Shown in pieces: positions 7,515 through 14,670 of a stretch of 64,000 nt of DNA (position 1 is its first letter; each line of letters starts with the position of its first letter). Origin of the DNA: UBA5072 sp041737175 (GTDB taxonomy: Bacteria > Bacteroidota > Bacteroidia > Bacteroidales > UBA10428); the NCBI GenBank assembly GCA_041737175.1, contig JBGSSF010000004.1, forward strand, positions 1-64,000. The letters are read 5' to 3'. The notes below the pieces were generated by a model, which did not search any database, was not told the DNA's origin, and saw only the letters and a list, made by a program, of their open reading frames with translations. Both the position numbers and the translations under genes were made by a program.

Positions 7515-10469
7515 ATGTTAATGAACGAAGAAGATATTAGAGGAAAATTACTTTTACCATTCTTAAATGATCTAGGTTTTAATCTTTCAGAGATTTCGTT
7601 AGAAGGTTCATTTACTATTAGACTTGGGAAGTCTCAGCGCACTATTAAAGGTCGGTCGGACATTCTTTGCAAAAGAAATGGAAAAAATCTGTTCATTATC
7701 GAATTAAAAAATGAATCAGTTTCAATTACTCAAAATGATATAGACCAAGGTATTTCGTATGCGAGATTATTATTAGATAATATAGCACCATTTACAATAG
7801 TTACCAATGGAAAAACAACAAAGATTTTTGATTCGGTTTCAAGAGAAGAAATTTCAGGAAAGATTTCTGAAAAATCAACTTTTTGGAAAAATGGATATAC
7901 TCTTTCTACAGAGGATGAAATAAGAATTAGATATGAAGCCTTAATAAACTTCATTTCTTTATCCCCGGAAAATTTAAAAACCTTTTGTGAAACACAAGTT
8001 TATGACAGAATGGGGCAAATTATAGGAAGCACGGATAGTCCTTATTCTAAATTTGTTAGGAAACTTTATGTACAACGCAAAGATTTACAGACTGCATTTG
8101 AAAATTTTATAAGTTCTAATGAGTCTATATTTGGTTTAGTTGGGGCGGCAGGTGTTGGTAAAACTAATGCAATATGTTCATTAGCACTTCAAAAATTAGA
8201 AGACACATTTGTTTTTTTTTATAATGCTGCTATTATAGACTCACCTTTGAAATGCATTTCGCAGGATCTGAATATTGCATTTTCAAGTAGAACTGAAATG
8301 GATGTTGTTTTAAAAAAACTAGGTGAGTTAGGTAGATATGCTAATAAAGATGTTTTAATATTCATTGATGCCATAGACGAATGTACTAATCCAAATATCA
8401 CTCATGAATTAAGTGAAATTGCCTTAGTTGCTAAAAATGCTGATAGAGTCAAAATTATCATTAGTTGCAAATCAAATATTTGGAATACAATATTAAAAAT
8501 CAAGAATACACCAACCCATCTATACGACGAGTTAAACAAATCTCACAATATTATAAGTAGTCTCAATAGTCCAGGATTCCTTTTAACTGATTTTACGGAT
8601 GAAGAATTAAACAGTATTTTACCTCTTTATCAAAATGAATTTGGCTTTAAAGGACAAATCTCTAAGTCATTGTTGCTTGAATTAAGAAATGGATTTTTTT
8701 TAAAAATATTTAGTGAAGTTTATAGAGGTAAAGAAGTGCCCAATAAGATAAATGATAAAGAGTTAATAAAAAAATATTTAAAAAAATCCCTCGAAGAAAC
8801 AACTATAGGTTTTGTGTTGGGCTTAAGAACTCTTTCGTCAATTGGAAATATTATTCTTCATCACGAATACACCTCTTGGCAGATTTATAAAGATGAAGGT
8901 TTAGATGTCAACCATCTTCTTGAAAAATTAAATTTTTCTCTTGATGAAAATATCCCTGAGGATTTATTTACTAGAAATATACTTATCAAGTCTAACAATG
9001 AGGACTCATATAATATCTCTTTCTATTATTCAAAAATACGAGATTACATAATTTGTTTTCATACCTATCGCCTGGACCAACTTAATGATGACCAATTCTA
9101 TAATATTCTTACTGATTTTTACAAAAACCACATAGGTAAAAGTGCATTGGATTTTTATATAGAAAATGCTAATTCTTCTCACTTGAGCACTTTAATACAG
9201 TTCAAAAAAGATAAAGCTCAAAGCTATGTGATAGGTTATAATTCATACCTTGAGGATAACTTCAAGAAATTCAAGGAAAAATTTGAACCTAAAACTGATG
9301 GTACTATTGGGATTCTATTACCACAAGATCTTTTGAATGAAGATGGTTATGCACTTTTTCCATTAAATTCCGATTTGTTAAATATTATCCAATACGAAAG
9401 CTTTAAAGATCCATTTTCCGGTCCTTATGAAAAGAATGTTCTTTTTCAAAAAGGAATTAATGTTGTATATGGAAGTAATGATTCGTTGATGATTCAGGAC
9501 CAGGGCAAAGCTATCAGGCAAAATGTATTCAAACAACTAAAAGAAATAATTGAAAAGGGGAAGCTTAATGCCTACAATTCTGATATTCTCCTTATGGAGG
9601 AGGTATCGACAATACTTTATTATTATTCAAAAAAACTAGGCTATGATTTTATATTAAAGGATTATTACCTGCCTAGATTTGAATTGATTTATCCCATTAA
9701 TTTACAAGACTTAAGAGATAGAATATATAAATTCAGAGCTCTTCATTATTATGAAAGAAATAAAATAGCTTCAAGTAATATAAACCAATTGATTGAAGAA
9801 GCATTTAAAAACAATCTTAATATACCTGAATTGAATGTTATTGGTGACTTTCCTCCTTTTGAAGAACTGTTTAAAATTGTAAATATTCTATTAAATAAGG
9901 GATATAAAGAAATTGAAAAGCACCACTTACCTTATCCTGATAAATCCGTGATAGAAGCTAAAGAATATTATGAACAGTATCGAAAAATGGATATTCCACA
10001 GACAATAATTGCTCAATTTAGTGAAGATCAAGCAAAATTATATATAGAAAAGTTTTTTAGGCACCTAGAAACTTGTTACAAAGAATTTGTTGAATATTGT
10101 TTCCCAACATTTGCAGATAAATTTCCCTTTTATAAAACCTTGCCGCATGAGTACTTTTTTTATATCAAAGAAATAGATGTTCTTAAATGGGGGCATTTTG
10201 GTTATCGTATATCTAAAAATGGAGAAACGAGTATTAATTTTAGGGAAAGTAAACCAGTGGACAAGATATTTGAAGAAGATGAAGTAAAAGTTTTGCGAGG
10301 ATTTTCACTTGATAGGCTACTCAAAAGTGACTACCTCCATCAAATTAAAACGGTAGATAAAATAAACACCCCTAAAGTTGATGACTTTTGTATAATTAGA
10401 AATTGGGTTTACAAATTGCTTAAAGATGATATGAGAAAACTTTTTGAAGAAAACGGCGAGAATATTTGA
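7515..10469 (+). CDS. Nuclease-NACHT/STAND fusion, putative antiviral NTPase (Avs/bNACHT-like)
   Basis: A 984-residue protein in three parts. Residues 1-150 form a PD-(D/E)XK nuclease of the HsdR-N type: D49 in GRSDI, E63 and K65 in FIIELKNE, and the QxxxY helix at 78-82. Residues 185-420 are a STAND P-loop NTPase with Walker A GAAGVGKT (210-217) and Walker B LIFIDAIDE (281-289); the D-A-I-D-E form is typical of NACHT domains. The remaining ~550 residues are a helical, leucine- and tyrosine-rich C-terminus without recognisable repeats and are presumably the sensor. By analogy with Avs proteins, recognition of a phage component would drive oligomerisation and activate the nuclease. It is shorter than most described Avs proteins. 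Its AT-rich codon use and the palindrome after its stop suggest horizontal transfer. Confidence 0.75.
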   Translation: MLMNEEDIRGKLLLPFLNDLGFNLSEISLEGSFTIRLGKSQRTIKGRSDILCKRNGKNLFIIELKNESVSITQNDIDQGISYARLLLDNIAPFTIVTNGKTTKIFDSVSREEISGKISEKSTFWKNGYTLSTEDEIRIRYEALINFISLSPENLKTFCETQVYDRMGQIIGSTDSPYSKFVRKLYVQRKDLQTAFENFISSNESIFGLVGAAGVGKTNAICSLALQKLEDTFVFFYNAAIIDSPLKCISQDLNIAFSSRTEMDVVLKKLGELGRYANKDVLIFIDAIDECTNPNITHELSEIALVAKNADRVKIIISCKSNIWNTILKIKNTPTHLYDELNKSHNIISSLNSPGFLLTDFTDEELNSILPLYQNEFGFKGQISKSLLLELRNGFFLKIFSEVYRGKEVPNKINDKELIKKYLKKSLEETTIGFVLGLRTLSSIGNIILHHEYTSWQIYKDEGLDVNHLLEKLNFSLDENIPEDLFTRNILIKSNNEDSYNISFYYSKIRDYIICFHTYRLDQLNDDQFYNILTDFYKNHIGKSALDFYIENANSSHLSTLIQFKKDKAQSYVIGYNSYLEDNFKKFKEKFEPKTDGTIGILLPQDLLNEDGYALFPLNSDLLNIIQYESFKDPFSGPYEKNVLFQKGINVVYGSNDSLMIQDQGKAIRQNVFKQLKEIIEKGKLNAYNSDILLMEEVSTILYYYSKKLGYDFILKDYYLPRFELIYPINLQDLRDRIYKFRALHYYERNKIASSNINQLIEEAFKNNLNIPELNVIGDFPPFEELFKIVNILLNKGYKEIEKHHLPYPDKSVIEAKEYYEQYRKMDIPQTIIAQFSEDQAKLYIEKFFRHLETCYKEFVEYCFPTFADKFPFYKTLPHEYFFYIKEIDVLKWGHFGYRISKNGETSINFRESKPVDKIFEEDEVKVLRGFSLDRLLKSDYLHQIKTVDKINTPKVDDFCIIRNWVYKLLKDDMRKLFEENGENI

Positions 10470-10487
10470 TTTAAAGATTAACGAGAG

Positions 10488-10611
10488 ATAACAACTTGTA
10501 TAAGCTATTGCTGGTAGCGGGTTTGCGTAGGTGAGTTCTATTGGTTATCTTGTGGCAACTCGACCACAAAGCGCATTGGCAACGCAACGGCTCATACACG
10601 TGGGCGTTATG
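10488..10611 (+). repeat. attC-like imperfect palindrome, site 1
   Basis: After the nuclease-NACHT gene comes a 124-bp imperfect palindrome. The outer arms are ATAACAACTTGTATAAGC (10488-10505) and GCTCATACACGTGGGCGTTAT (10590-10610). An inner pair, GCGGGTTTGCGTAGGTGAGTT versus the complement of AACTCGACCACAAAGCGC, completes a two-step stem. The ends TAAC...GGGCGTTATG recall integron attC sites, notably Vibrio cholerae repeats. Identity as a recombination site is inference; an alternative is a bidirectional terminator or a palindromic MITE. Confidence 0.6.
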
Positions 10612-10650
10612 TATAATTTATTAAAAAACAATAAAATAAAATATTAAGAT

Positions 10651-10953
10651 ATGATTAACAAAACAATAAACCTTATAAAATTAAAATTCTTTCTTTTTAA
10701 GCGAAAGATGGCTTTATTAATAAGACGTTTGAAGTCATATAAAGTACAAGCTGTATTTGAGGAAGACCTTGATGATTTATTAATACAATTAGACCTTAGC
10801 GAAAAAATTAAGCAAGGTAAGTTTAAATGTTTAAAGTGTGGTTGTACTATTACCCGGGAGAACCTTGGTATTATAGAAAATATTAATGGCGCAATTCAAA
10901 TTTCATGTCTTTCTACAAATTGTATTCGAAGCACTAATTCACAACAAGCATGA
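10651..10953 (+). CDS. Small zinc-ribbon protein, cassette-borne
   Basis: A 100-residue basic protein with a CxxCGC...C...C arrangement (FKCLKCGCTITRENLG at about residues 69-84, then SCLSTNC at about 87-93), consistent with a zinc ribbon. The N-terminal third is lysine/leucine-rich and amphipathic and could lie along a membrane. I do not recognise a named family. It starts 40 bp after palindrome site 1 and its stop overlaps the start of the next gene by four bases (ATGA), so the two products probably act together. Function unknown; a two-gene defence or toxin module is possible given the setting. Confidence 0.7.
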   Translation: MINKTINLIKLKFFLFKRKMALLIRRLKSYKVQAVFEEDLDDLLIQLDLSEKIKQGKFKCLKCGCTITRENLGIIENINGAIQISCLSTNCIRSTNSQQA

Positions 10954-12050
10954 TTGAAAAAGTAATTCATCTAATTGACTTTTTTTTAGGAATTTTAAAT
11001 GGTTATAAAAATATGATTGATATAATATGGAAAACTGCGGTCACTCTTTTTGCCATAATAGGTATTATGGTAACTATACTAAAATTCTTTAGTTTATCAA
11101 CTAAAGCAATAAATTGGTGGCAAGGTGTAATTAATAGATTGGCAAAACAATACAAAACTAAGAAACTTAGAAAGAATGCAATTAAAAGCAAAATTGAAGC
11201 AATAGTTAATAGCACTGTATTTGATTTACAAAAGGAGCTACCGCATGATTGGATAAAAAAAATGAAGATAGAATGGGTAAATAAAAGCACAAAACGTTTA
11301 AGTAGTGGGCAGAAAATAATAAGAATTGAAGCTGAAGAGCGACAAGACTTTAATATAATTAATGGCATTTACAATTACTTTAATAATACACTCTTTCCAA
11401 CGACATTCGAGGTTATACCCTTTAGAATACAAAGTGCAATCTCATTAAGATTAAGTTATCGGACTATTTTTAATAGCAAAGAATTTAGTTTTCTTGAAAA
11501 AGTATTTACTGATACGATCATGGAAAGAGAAATTCAAAATGATGAAAACATATTAATTCATTTTGACCCGTTTACAGAACTTGATAAAAGAGGATTCCTG
11601 ACAGGTGCTTTGATTAGAGAGGTTGATGAAATTGCATCAAAGATTCGACTTAAAAAAGAAAGAATTCAAATTGAGGAGATTATTAAAAATACCACAAACC
11701 ATATGATGATTTTCACGGATAGATTGAAGGGTGGGAAAGGTGCTGTTGCTGAAATAGAATGGCATTATTCAAATGAAATTCATACATATAGGTTTCTATT
11801 AGCTAAAAGACAAAACCTTATGAAAGTTGACAATCATTTAAAAAGATCTATAGATGCTTATAATGAAGGCGTCGACAGACTTTATGTTTTCGGGACTTAT
11901 AGAGATATTGCATTTACACAAAAATTAATAAGAAGGATTGAGCTTCTACGAATGTTTATTCATATTGAAACATTTGATGTTGATAGAGATTATAATTCAA
12001 ATAAAAAAGGTATAGGTGCACTATTTATTAAAAATATAAATTATGCATAA
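10950..12050 (+). CDS. Unrecognised membrane-anchored protein, partner of the zinc-ribbon protein
   Basis: A 366-residue protein with one clear N-terminal transmembrane segment (about residues 22-48, WKTAVTLFAIIGIMVTILKFF) followed by a basic linker (KQYKTKKLRKNAIKSK) and a soluble domain rich in charged residues. Late in the protein the segments DENILIHFDPF, GALIREVDEIASKI, EIEWHYSNEIHTYRFLLAKRQ and DRLYVFGTYRDI look like alternating beta strands and helices, but no catalytic motif stands out. Translationally coupled to the zinc-ribbon gene. Its stop codon lies inside the following palindrome. I do not assign a function. Confidence 0.7.
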   Translation: MIEKVIHLIDFFLGILNGYKNMIDIIWKTAVTLFAIIGIMVTILKFFSLSTKAINWWQGVINRLAKQYKTKKLRKNAIKSKIEAIVNSTVFDLQKELPHDWIKKMKIEWVNKSTKRLSSGQKIIRIEAEERQDFNIINGIYNYFNNTLFPTTFEVIPFRIQSAISLRLSYRTIFNSKEFSFLEKVFTDTIMEREIQNDENILIHFDPFTELDKRGFLTGALIREVDEIASKIRLKKERIQIEEIIKNTTNHMMIFTDRLKGGKGAVAEIEWHYSNEIHTYRFLLAKRQNLMKVDNHLKRSIDAYNEGVDRLYVFGTYRDIAFTQKLIRRIELLRMFIHIETFDVDRDYNSNKKGIGALFIKNINYA

Positions 12051-12174
12051 CACGCGGTATAGACATTTGCCGACAAAGTGCTCTTTCGGATGTCATCACA
12101 TTATTGTAGCTTTATTGTATCCGGACAAGTGGGAGCTTCTATACAGGCAACTGGCCATACCGCTAAAGTTATGC
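12045..12174 (+). repeat. attC-like imperfect palindrome, site 2
   Basis: The ends GCATAAC (12044-12050) and GTTATGC (about 12167-12173) are exact inverted copies, and the next segments, CACGCGGTATAG and the complement of CATACCGCTAAAG, also pair. The centre contains further partial pairing (ATTTGCC against GGCAACT). Terminal boxes of this form are what attC R-boxes look like (GTTRRRY and its inverse, with deviations). The upstream gene's stop codon is embedded in the left arm, as is common for cassette genes. It shares the ACACGCGGTATAG and CATACCGC words with sites 3 and 4. Confidence 0.62.
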
Positions 12175-12214
12175 GAAAAGCCAAAACGAAAGTGCTAACA
12201 ATGAAAAGTAAGAT

Positions 12215-13060
12215 ATGATTTTTCACTATATTCACTGGAATCCAAACCCCGAGATATTACACTTTTTCGGATTCTCACTTCGATACTATGGAATCCTTTT
12301 CGTTGGAGGATTGATTTTGTGCATCTACATTTTGGGGTCAATTTATAAGAGAGAAAATATTCCATCGCAAAACTTGGAAAAATTATCAATCTACGGTATG
12401 ATTGGTATTTTGGTAGGGGCCCGATTTGGACATTGTTTATTTTATGAGCCATCTTACTATTTATCACATCCTCTGGAGATGATTCTTCCAATTACTTTTC
12501 CTACTGATGGTGGGATAAAATTTATCGGATATCAGGGATTGGCTAGTCACGGTGGTGCATTAGGGTTACTGATTGCCTTATATTTCTATTCCCGAAAGAC
12601 TAAACACTCAATGATTGATACGATTGATTTAATTGCAGTTGTTGCAGCCTTGGGCAGTGGATTTATCAGACTAGCAAACTTTATGAATTCAGAAATTATT
12701 GGTATTCCGACAACAAGACCTTGGGGTGTAATTTTTAAGCTAGTAGATAACGTACCGAGACACCCAGCTCAGTTATATGAGGCGATTTCTTATTTTATCA
12801 TTTTCGCGATAATGATGATTCTTTACAATAAAATGAGGGATAAACTTAAATACGGATTTTTCTTTGGACTTGTACTTGTATTAATATTTACGGCAAGATT
12901 TATAATAGAACTTGTAAAAGAGGATCAAGTCGGATTTGAAGATGGAATGACATTCAATATGGGACAACTTTTGAGTCTTCCTTACATTTTAGTAGGGATT
13001 GGATTTATAATATTTGGATTATGGAAAACAAAAAAGCTCATTGCACTACACGCGGTATAG
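12215..13060 (+). CDS. lgt: Prolipoprotein diacylglyceryl transferase homologue
   Basis: A 281-residue polytopic membrane protein of the Lgt family, which transfers diacylglycerol from phosphatidylglycerol to the lipobox cysteine of prolipoproteins. Visible signatures are the N-terminal IHWNPNPEI typical of Bacteroidetes Lgt, GARFGHCLFYEP (about 67-78), SHGGALG (about 110-116), RLANFMNSEIIG (about 151-162, the Lgt signature with its N and E) and RHPAQLYEA (about 182-190). Catalytically important residues appear intact. Lgt is normally a single housekeeping gene; here it lies between two attC-like palindromes in an AT-rich run of accessory genes, so it may be a second copy acquired as a cassette. 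Whether another lgt exists in the genome cannot be seen. Confidence 0.95.
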   Translation: MIFHYIHWNPNPEILHFFGFSLRYYGILFVGGLILCIYILGSIYKRENIPSQNLEKLSIYGMIGILVGARFGHCLFYEPSYYLSHPLEMILPITFPTDGGIKFIGYQGLASHGGALGLLIALYFYSRKTKHSMIDTIDLIAVVAALGSGFIRLANFMNSEIIGIPTTRPWGVIFKLVDNVPRHPAQLYEAISYFIIFAIMMILYNKMRDKLKYGFFFGLVLVLIFTARFIIELVKEDQVGFEDGMTFNMGQLLSLPYILVGIGFIIFGLWKTKKLIALHAV

Positions 13061-13171
13061 CCAATAAGGGTTTCAGTGGTATGCGAAAGTTTGCAACCCG
13101 CTTCAACGATTTGTGTACCTTGATAGGAAATCGCCCGCAATCCCTTACTGACCGTACCGCCCAGCGTTAAC
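13045..13171 (+). repeat. attC-like imperfect palindrome, site 3
   Basis: The palindrome runs from ACTACACGCGGTATAGCC to ACCGTACCGCCCAGCGTTAAC. Outer arms pair GCGGTATAGCCAATAAGGG with the complement of CCCTTACTGACCGTACCGC. The stop codon of lgt (TAG, 13058-13060) lies within the left arm. It is a close direct repeat of site 4 over its whole length (shared words include GTTTCAGTGGTATGCGAA, CGCTTCAACG, GGAAATCGCCC and AATCCCTTACTG). Confidence 0.68.
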
Positions 13172-13246
13172 TGCAACCGTTGGGGATACAGCTAATTTAA
13201 ATACTGACCGCAATATTTAACTTTGACAATCAAAAATAATATCTAT

Positions 13247-14179
13247 ATGGACTATATTTCAACAACCGCACTTGCAAGCGAGCTTGACATCAAGCCTGCT
13301 GAACTATTTAACAAACTCAAAGAATTTGGTTGGATTGAGAAGAAGAATGACAAGTGGACTTTAACTGAAGTAGGAAAACAAAAAGGCGGACAGACAAGAA
13401 CAAACCCAAAATTCGGAGAGTTTGTAGTGTGGCCTGAAAACATTACACTCAATAGCGTACAACCACAGACAGACACACAAAGATATTTAAGTTCAACTGC
13501 ACTTAGCAAACATTTTGATGTTTCAGCACAACGAATTAACTTAATACTTTCTGAATTAGGTTTTATTGAAAAAGATGTTGCAGGTTGGGAAATAACAAAG
13601 TTGGGTAAAAGTGTTGGCGGCAGGCAACGTGAACATGAAACATCAGGAAACTACTTTGTAATTTGGCCAGCCACAATTATACAAAACAAAAGATTGTTAG
13701 AATTCTTTGGAGAAAATCCGACAGAACAAAAAGTAGATACTAAATCAGTAACGGCAATTTCTCCTTCCGAGCCAGCAATCCATACTCCTTCCGAGACTGT
13801 TTACCATGACACTTTTAGGGAGAAGTTTCCTGCAAAACACAGAACTTTTGACGGACATTATGTAAGGTCAATTTCTGAAATGTCCATTGACAACTTTCTT
13901 TACATTAACGGAATCGTTCATGCCTACGAAAGAAAACTTCCAATTGAAGAAGATGTGTTTTGTGACTTTTATATTCCATCAGGAAACAGCAGACCTCAAG
14001 TTTATATTGAGTTTTGGGGAATTGAAGACGACCCAAAATATTTAGAACGAAAGAAAAAGAAGATTGAGATTTATAATAAGTACGAGTTTCCACTAATTGA
14101 ATTATCCAATTCGGAAATAAATAATTTGGAAGAAGTGCTGACAAAAAAATTAATTCAACACAAAATAAGTTTGAAGTAA
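13247..14179 (+). CDS. Tandem winged-helix plus PD-(D/E)XK nuclease protein, cassette-borne
   Basis: I place the start at the ATG at 13247 (310 residues); an in-frame TTG at 13223 would add eight residues. Two similar N-terminal modules, STTALASELDIKPAELFNKL...GGQ and SSTALSKHFDVSAQRINLIL...GGR, each followed by a FVVWP/FVIWP strand, look like DNA-binding winged helices in tandem. After a proline/serine linker, the last ~110 residues resemble the RecB-like nuclease found at the C-terminus of some UvrD-type helicases: RSISEMSIDNFLYINGI, CDFYIP and YIEFWG supply the E, D and E of the active site, followed by lysine-rich KKKKIEIYNKYEFPLIELS. Likely a DNA-binding nuclease, perhaps a defence effector. 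It is flanked by two near-identical palindromes. Confidence 0.7.
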   Translation: MDYISTTALASELDIKPAELFNKLKEFGWIEKKNDKWTLTEVGKQKGGQTRTNPKFGEFVVWPENITLNSVQPQTDTQRYLSSTALSKHFDVSAQRINLILSELGFIEKDVAGWEITKLGKSVGGRQREHETSGNYFVIWPATIIQNKRLLEFFGENPTEQKVDTKSVTAISPSEPAIHTPSETVYHDTFREKFPAKHRTFDGHYVRSISEMSIDNFLYINGIVHAYERKLPIEEDVFCDFYIPSGNSRPQVYIEFWGIEDDPKYLERKKKKIEIYNKYEFPLIELSNSEINNLEEVLTKKLIQHKISLK

Positions 14180-14262
14180 ATCACAAAGAATACGGCTTTG
14201 AACAACTTATATCGGAACTTCAAACAATTGCGCTTGGATGAAGCAGCACTGCAGCAGCAAAC

Positions 14263-14385
14263 AAGCGGTATAACCAATAAAGGTTTCAGTGGTATGCGAA
14301 GGGTTGTAGCTCGCTTCAACGCTTCACTTACCTTGAAAGGAAATCGCCCACAATCCCTTACTGGCCATACCGCCGTCCATTAGCA
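14263..14385 (+). repeat. attC-like imperfect palindrome, site 4
   Basis: The palindrome runs from AAGCGGTATAACC to GGCCATACCGCCGTCCATTAGC. The arms GCGGTATAACCAATAAAGG and CCCTTACTGGCCATACCGC pair over most of their length. It is a direct repeat of site 3, so the winged-helix-nuclease gene is bracketed by two similar sites about 1.2 kb apart, as in a mobile cassette. A short open frame across this repeat (14198-14383) is a by-product and is not a gene. Confidence 0.68.
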
Positions 14386-14452
14386 ATATATAGATCCTTA
14401 TAAATGAACTAAGATCCCCCTCGGAAAATTCTTCTAATCGTTTACAATTTAC

Positions 14453-14460
14453 TATCTTTG
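14453..14460 (+). promoter_or_regulatory. Bacteroidetes -7 promoter box TATCTTTG
   Basis: TATCTTTG matches the Bacteroidetes consensus TAnnTTTG exactly. No protein gene follows on the plus strand; transcription would begin near 14467 and run into the strong hairpin at 14586-14622. This is the main reason to suspect a small RNA here. Confidence 0.55.
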
Positions 14461-14466
14461 CAAAGA

Positions 14467-14625
14467 GAAAATGAGTGCATTTTAGCGAGGTGCCAATTCG
14501 GTGGACTTGCTTTTCCTGCGAAGACTAACAAGAAGATATTAAGCGTATTGGGAGGAGAAATTCAAGTCCCTCTCTCTCCGCGAAAGAAAATAAATCCCGG
14601 CTTCGCCCCGGGATTTATTTTCTTT
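14467..14625 (+). ncRNA. Possible small RNA with tRNA-like 3' segment
   Basis: Between an exact TAnnTTTG promoter box and a 15-bp perfect terminator hairpin lies about 120 bp of non-coding DNA. Its end, TTCAAGTCCCTCTCTCTCCG (14560-14579), has the layout of a tRNA T-loop, T-stem 3' strand, acceptor 3' strand and discriminator G as in tRNA-Ser, but the matching 5' acceptor and T-stem strands are absent, so it is not a functional tRNA. It could be a small regulatory RNA, a decayed tRNA, or the duplicated tRNA end left by integration of a mobile element. Confidence 0.4.
14586..14622. terminator. Strong bidirectional hairpin terminator
   Basis: GAAAATAAATCCCGG (14586-14600) pairs perfectly with CCGGGATTTATTTTC (14608-14622) around a seven-base loop, with a T-rich tail on the plus strand and A-rich bases on the other side. 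It can end both the putative RNA on the plus strand and the TonB-receptor operon on the minus strand, whose stop codon (14615-14617) lies within the hairpin. Confidence 0.7.
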
Positions 14626-14670
14626 TGCAGGGATCCCCCCAAACGGGATCACGCAGTAATCCCTCTCTCG
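14586..14670 (+). repeat. Dispersed two-hairpin repeat, copy A
   Basis: An 85-bp element made of the terminator-like hairpin, a second small hairpin (GATCCC/GGGATC) and the tail ACGCAGTAATCCC. A diverged copy in the same orientation occurs at 18678-18757. The pair brackets the four-gene TonB-receptor unit. The copy here overlaps the 3' end of the receptor gene and supplies its last residues. Confidence 0.7.

Noticed and set aside
14198..14383. Plus-strand open frame of 61 codons
   Set aside because: It lies across palindrome site 4 and has no domain or conservation expected of a gene.
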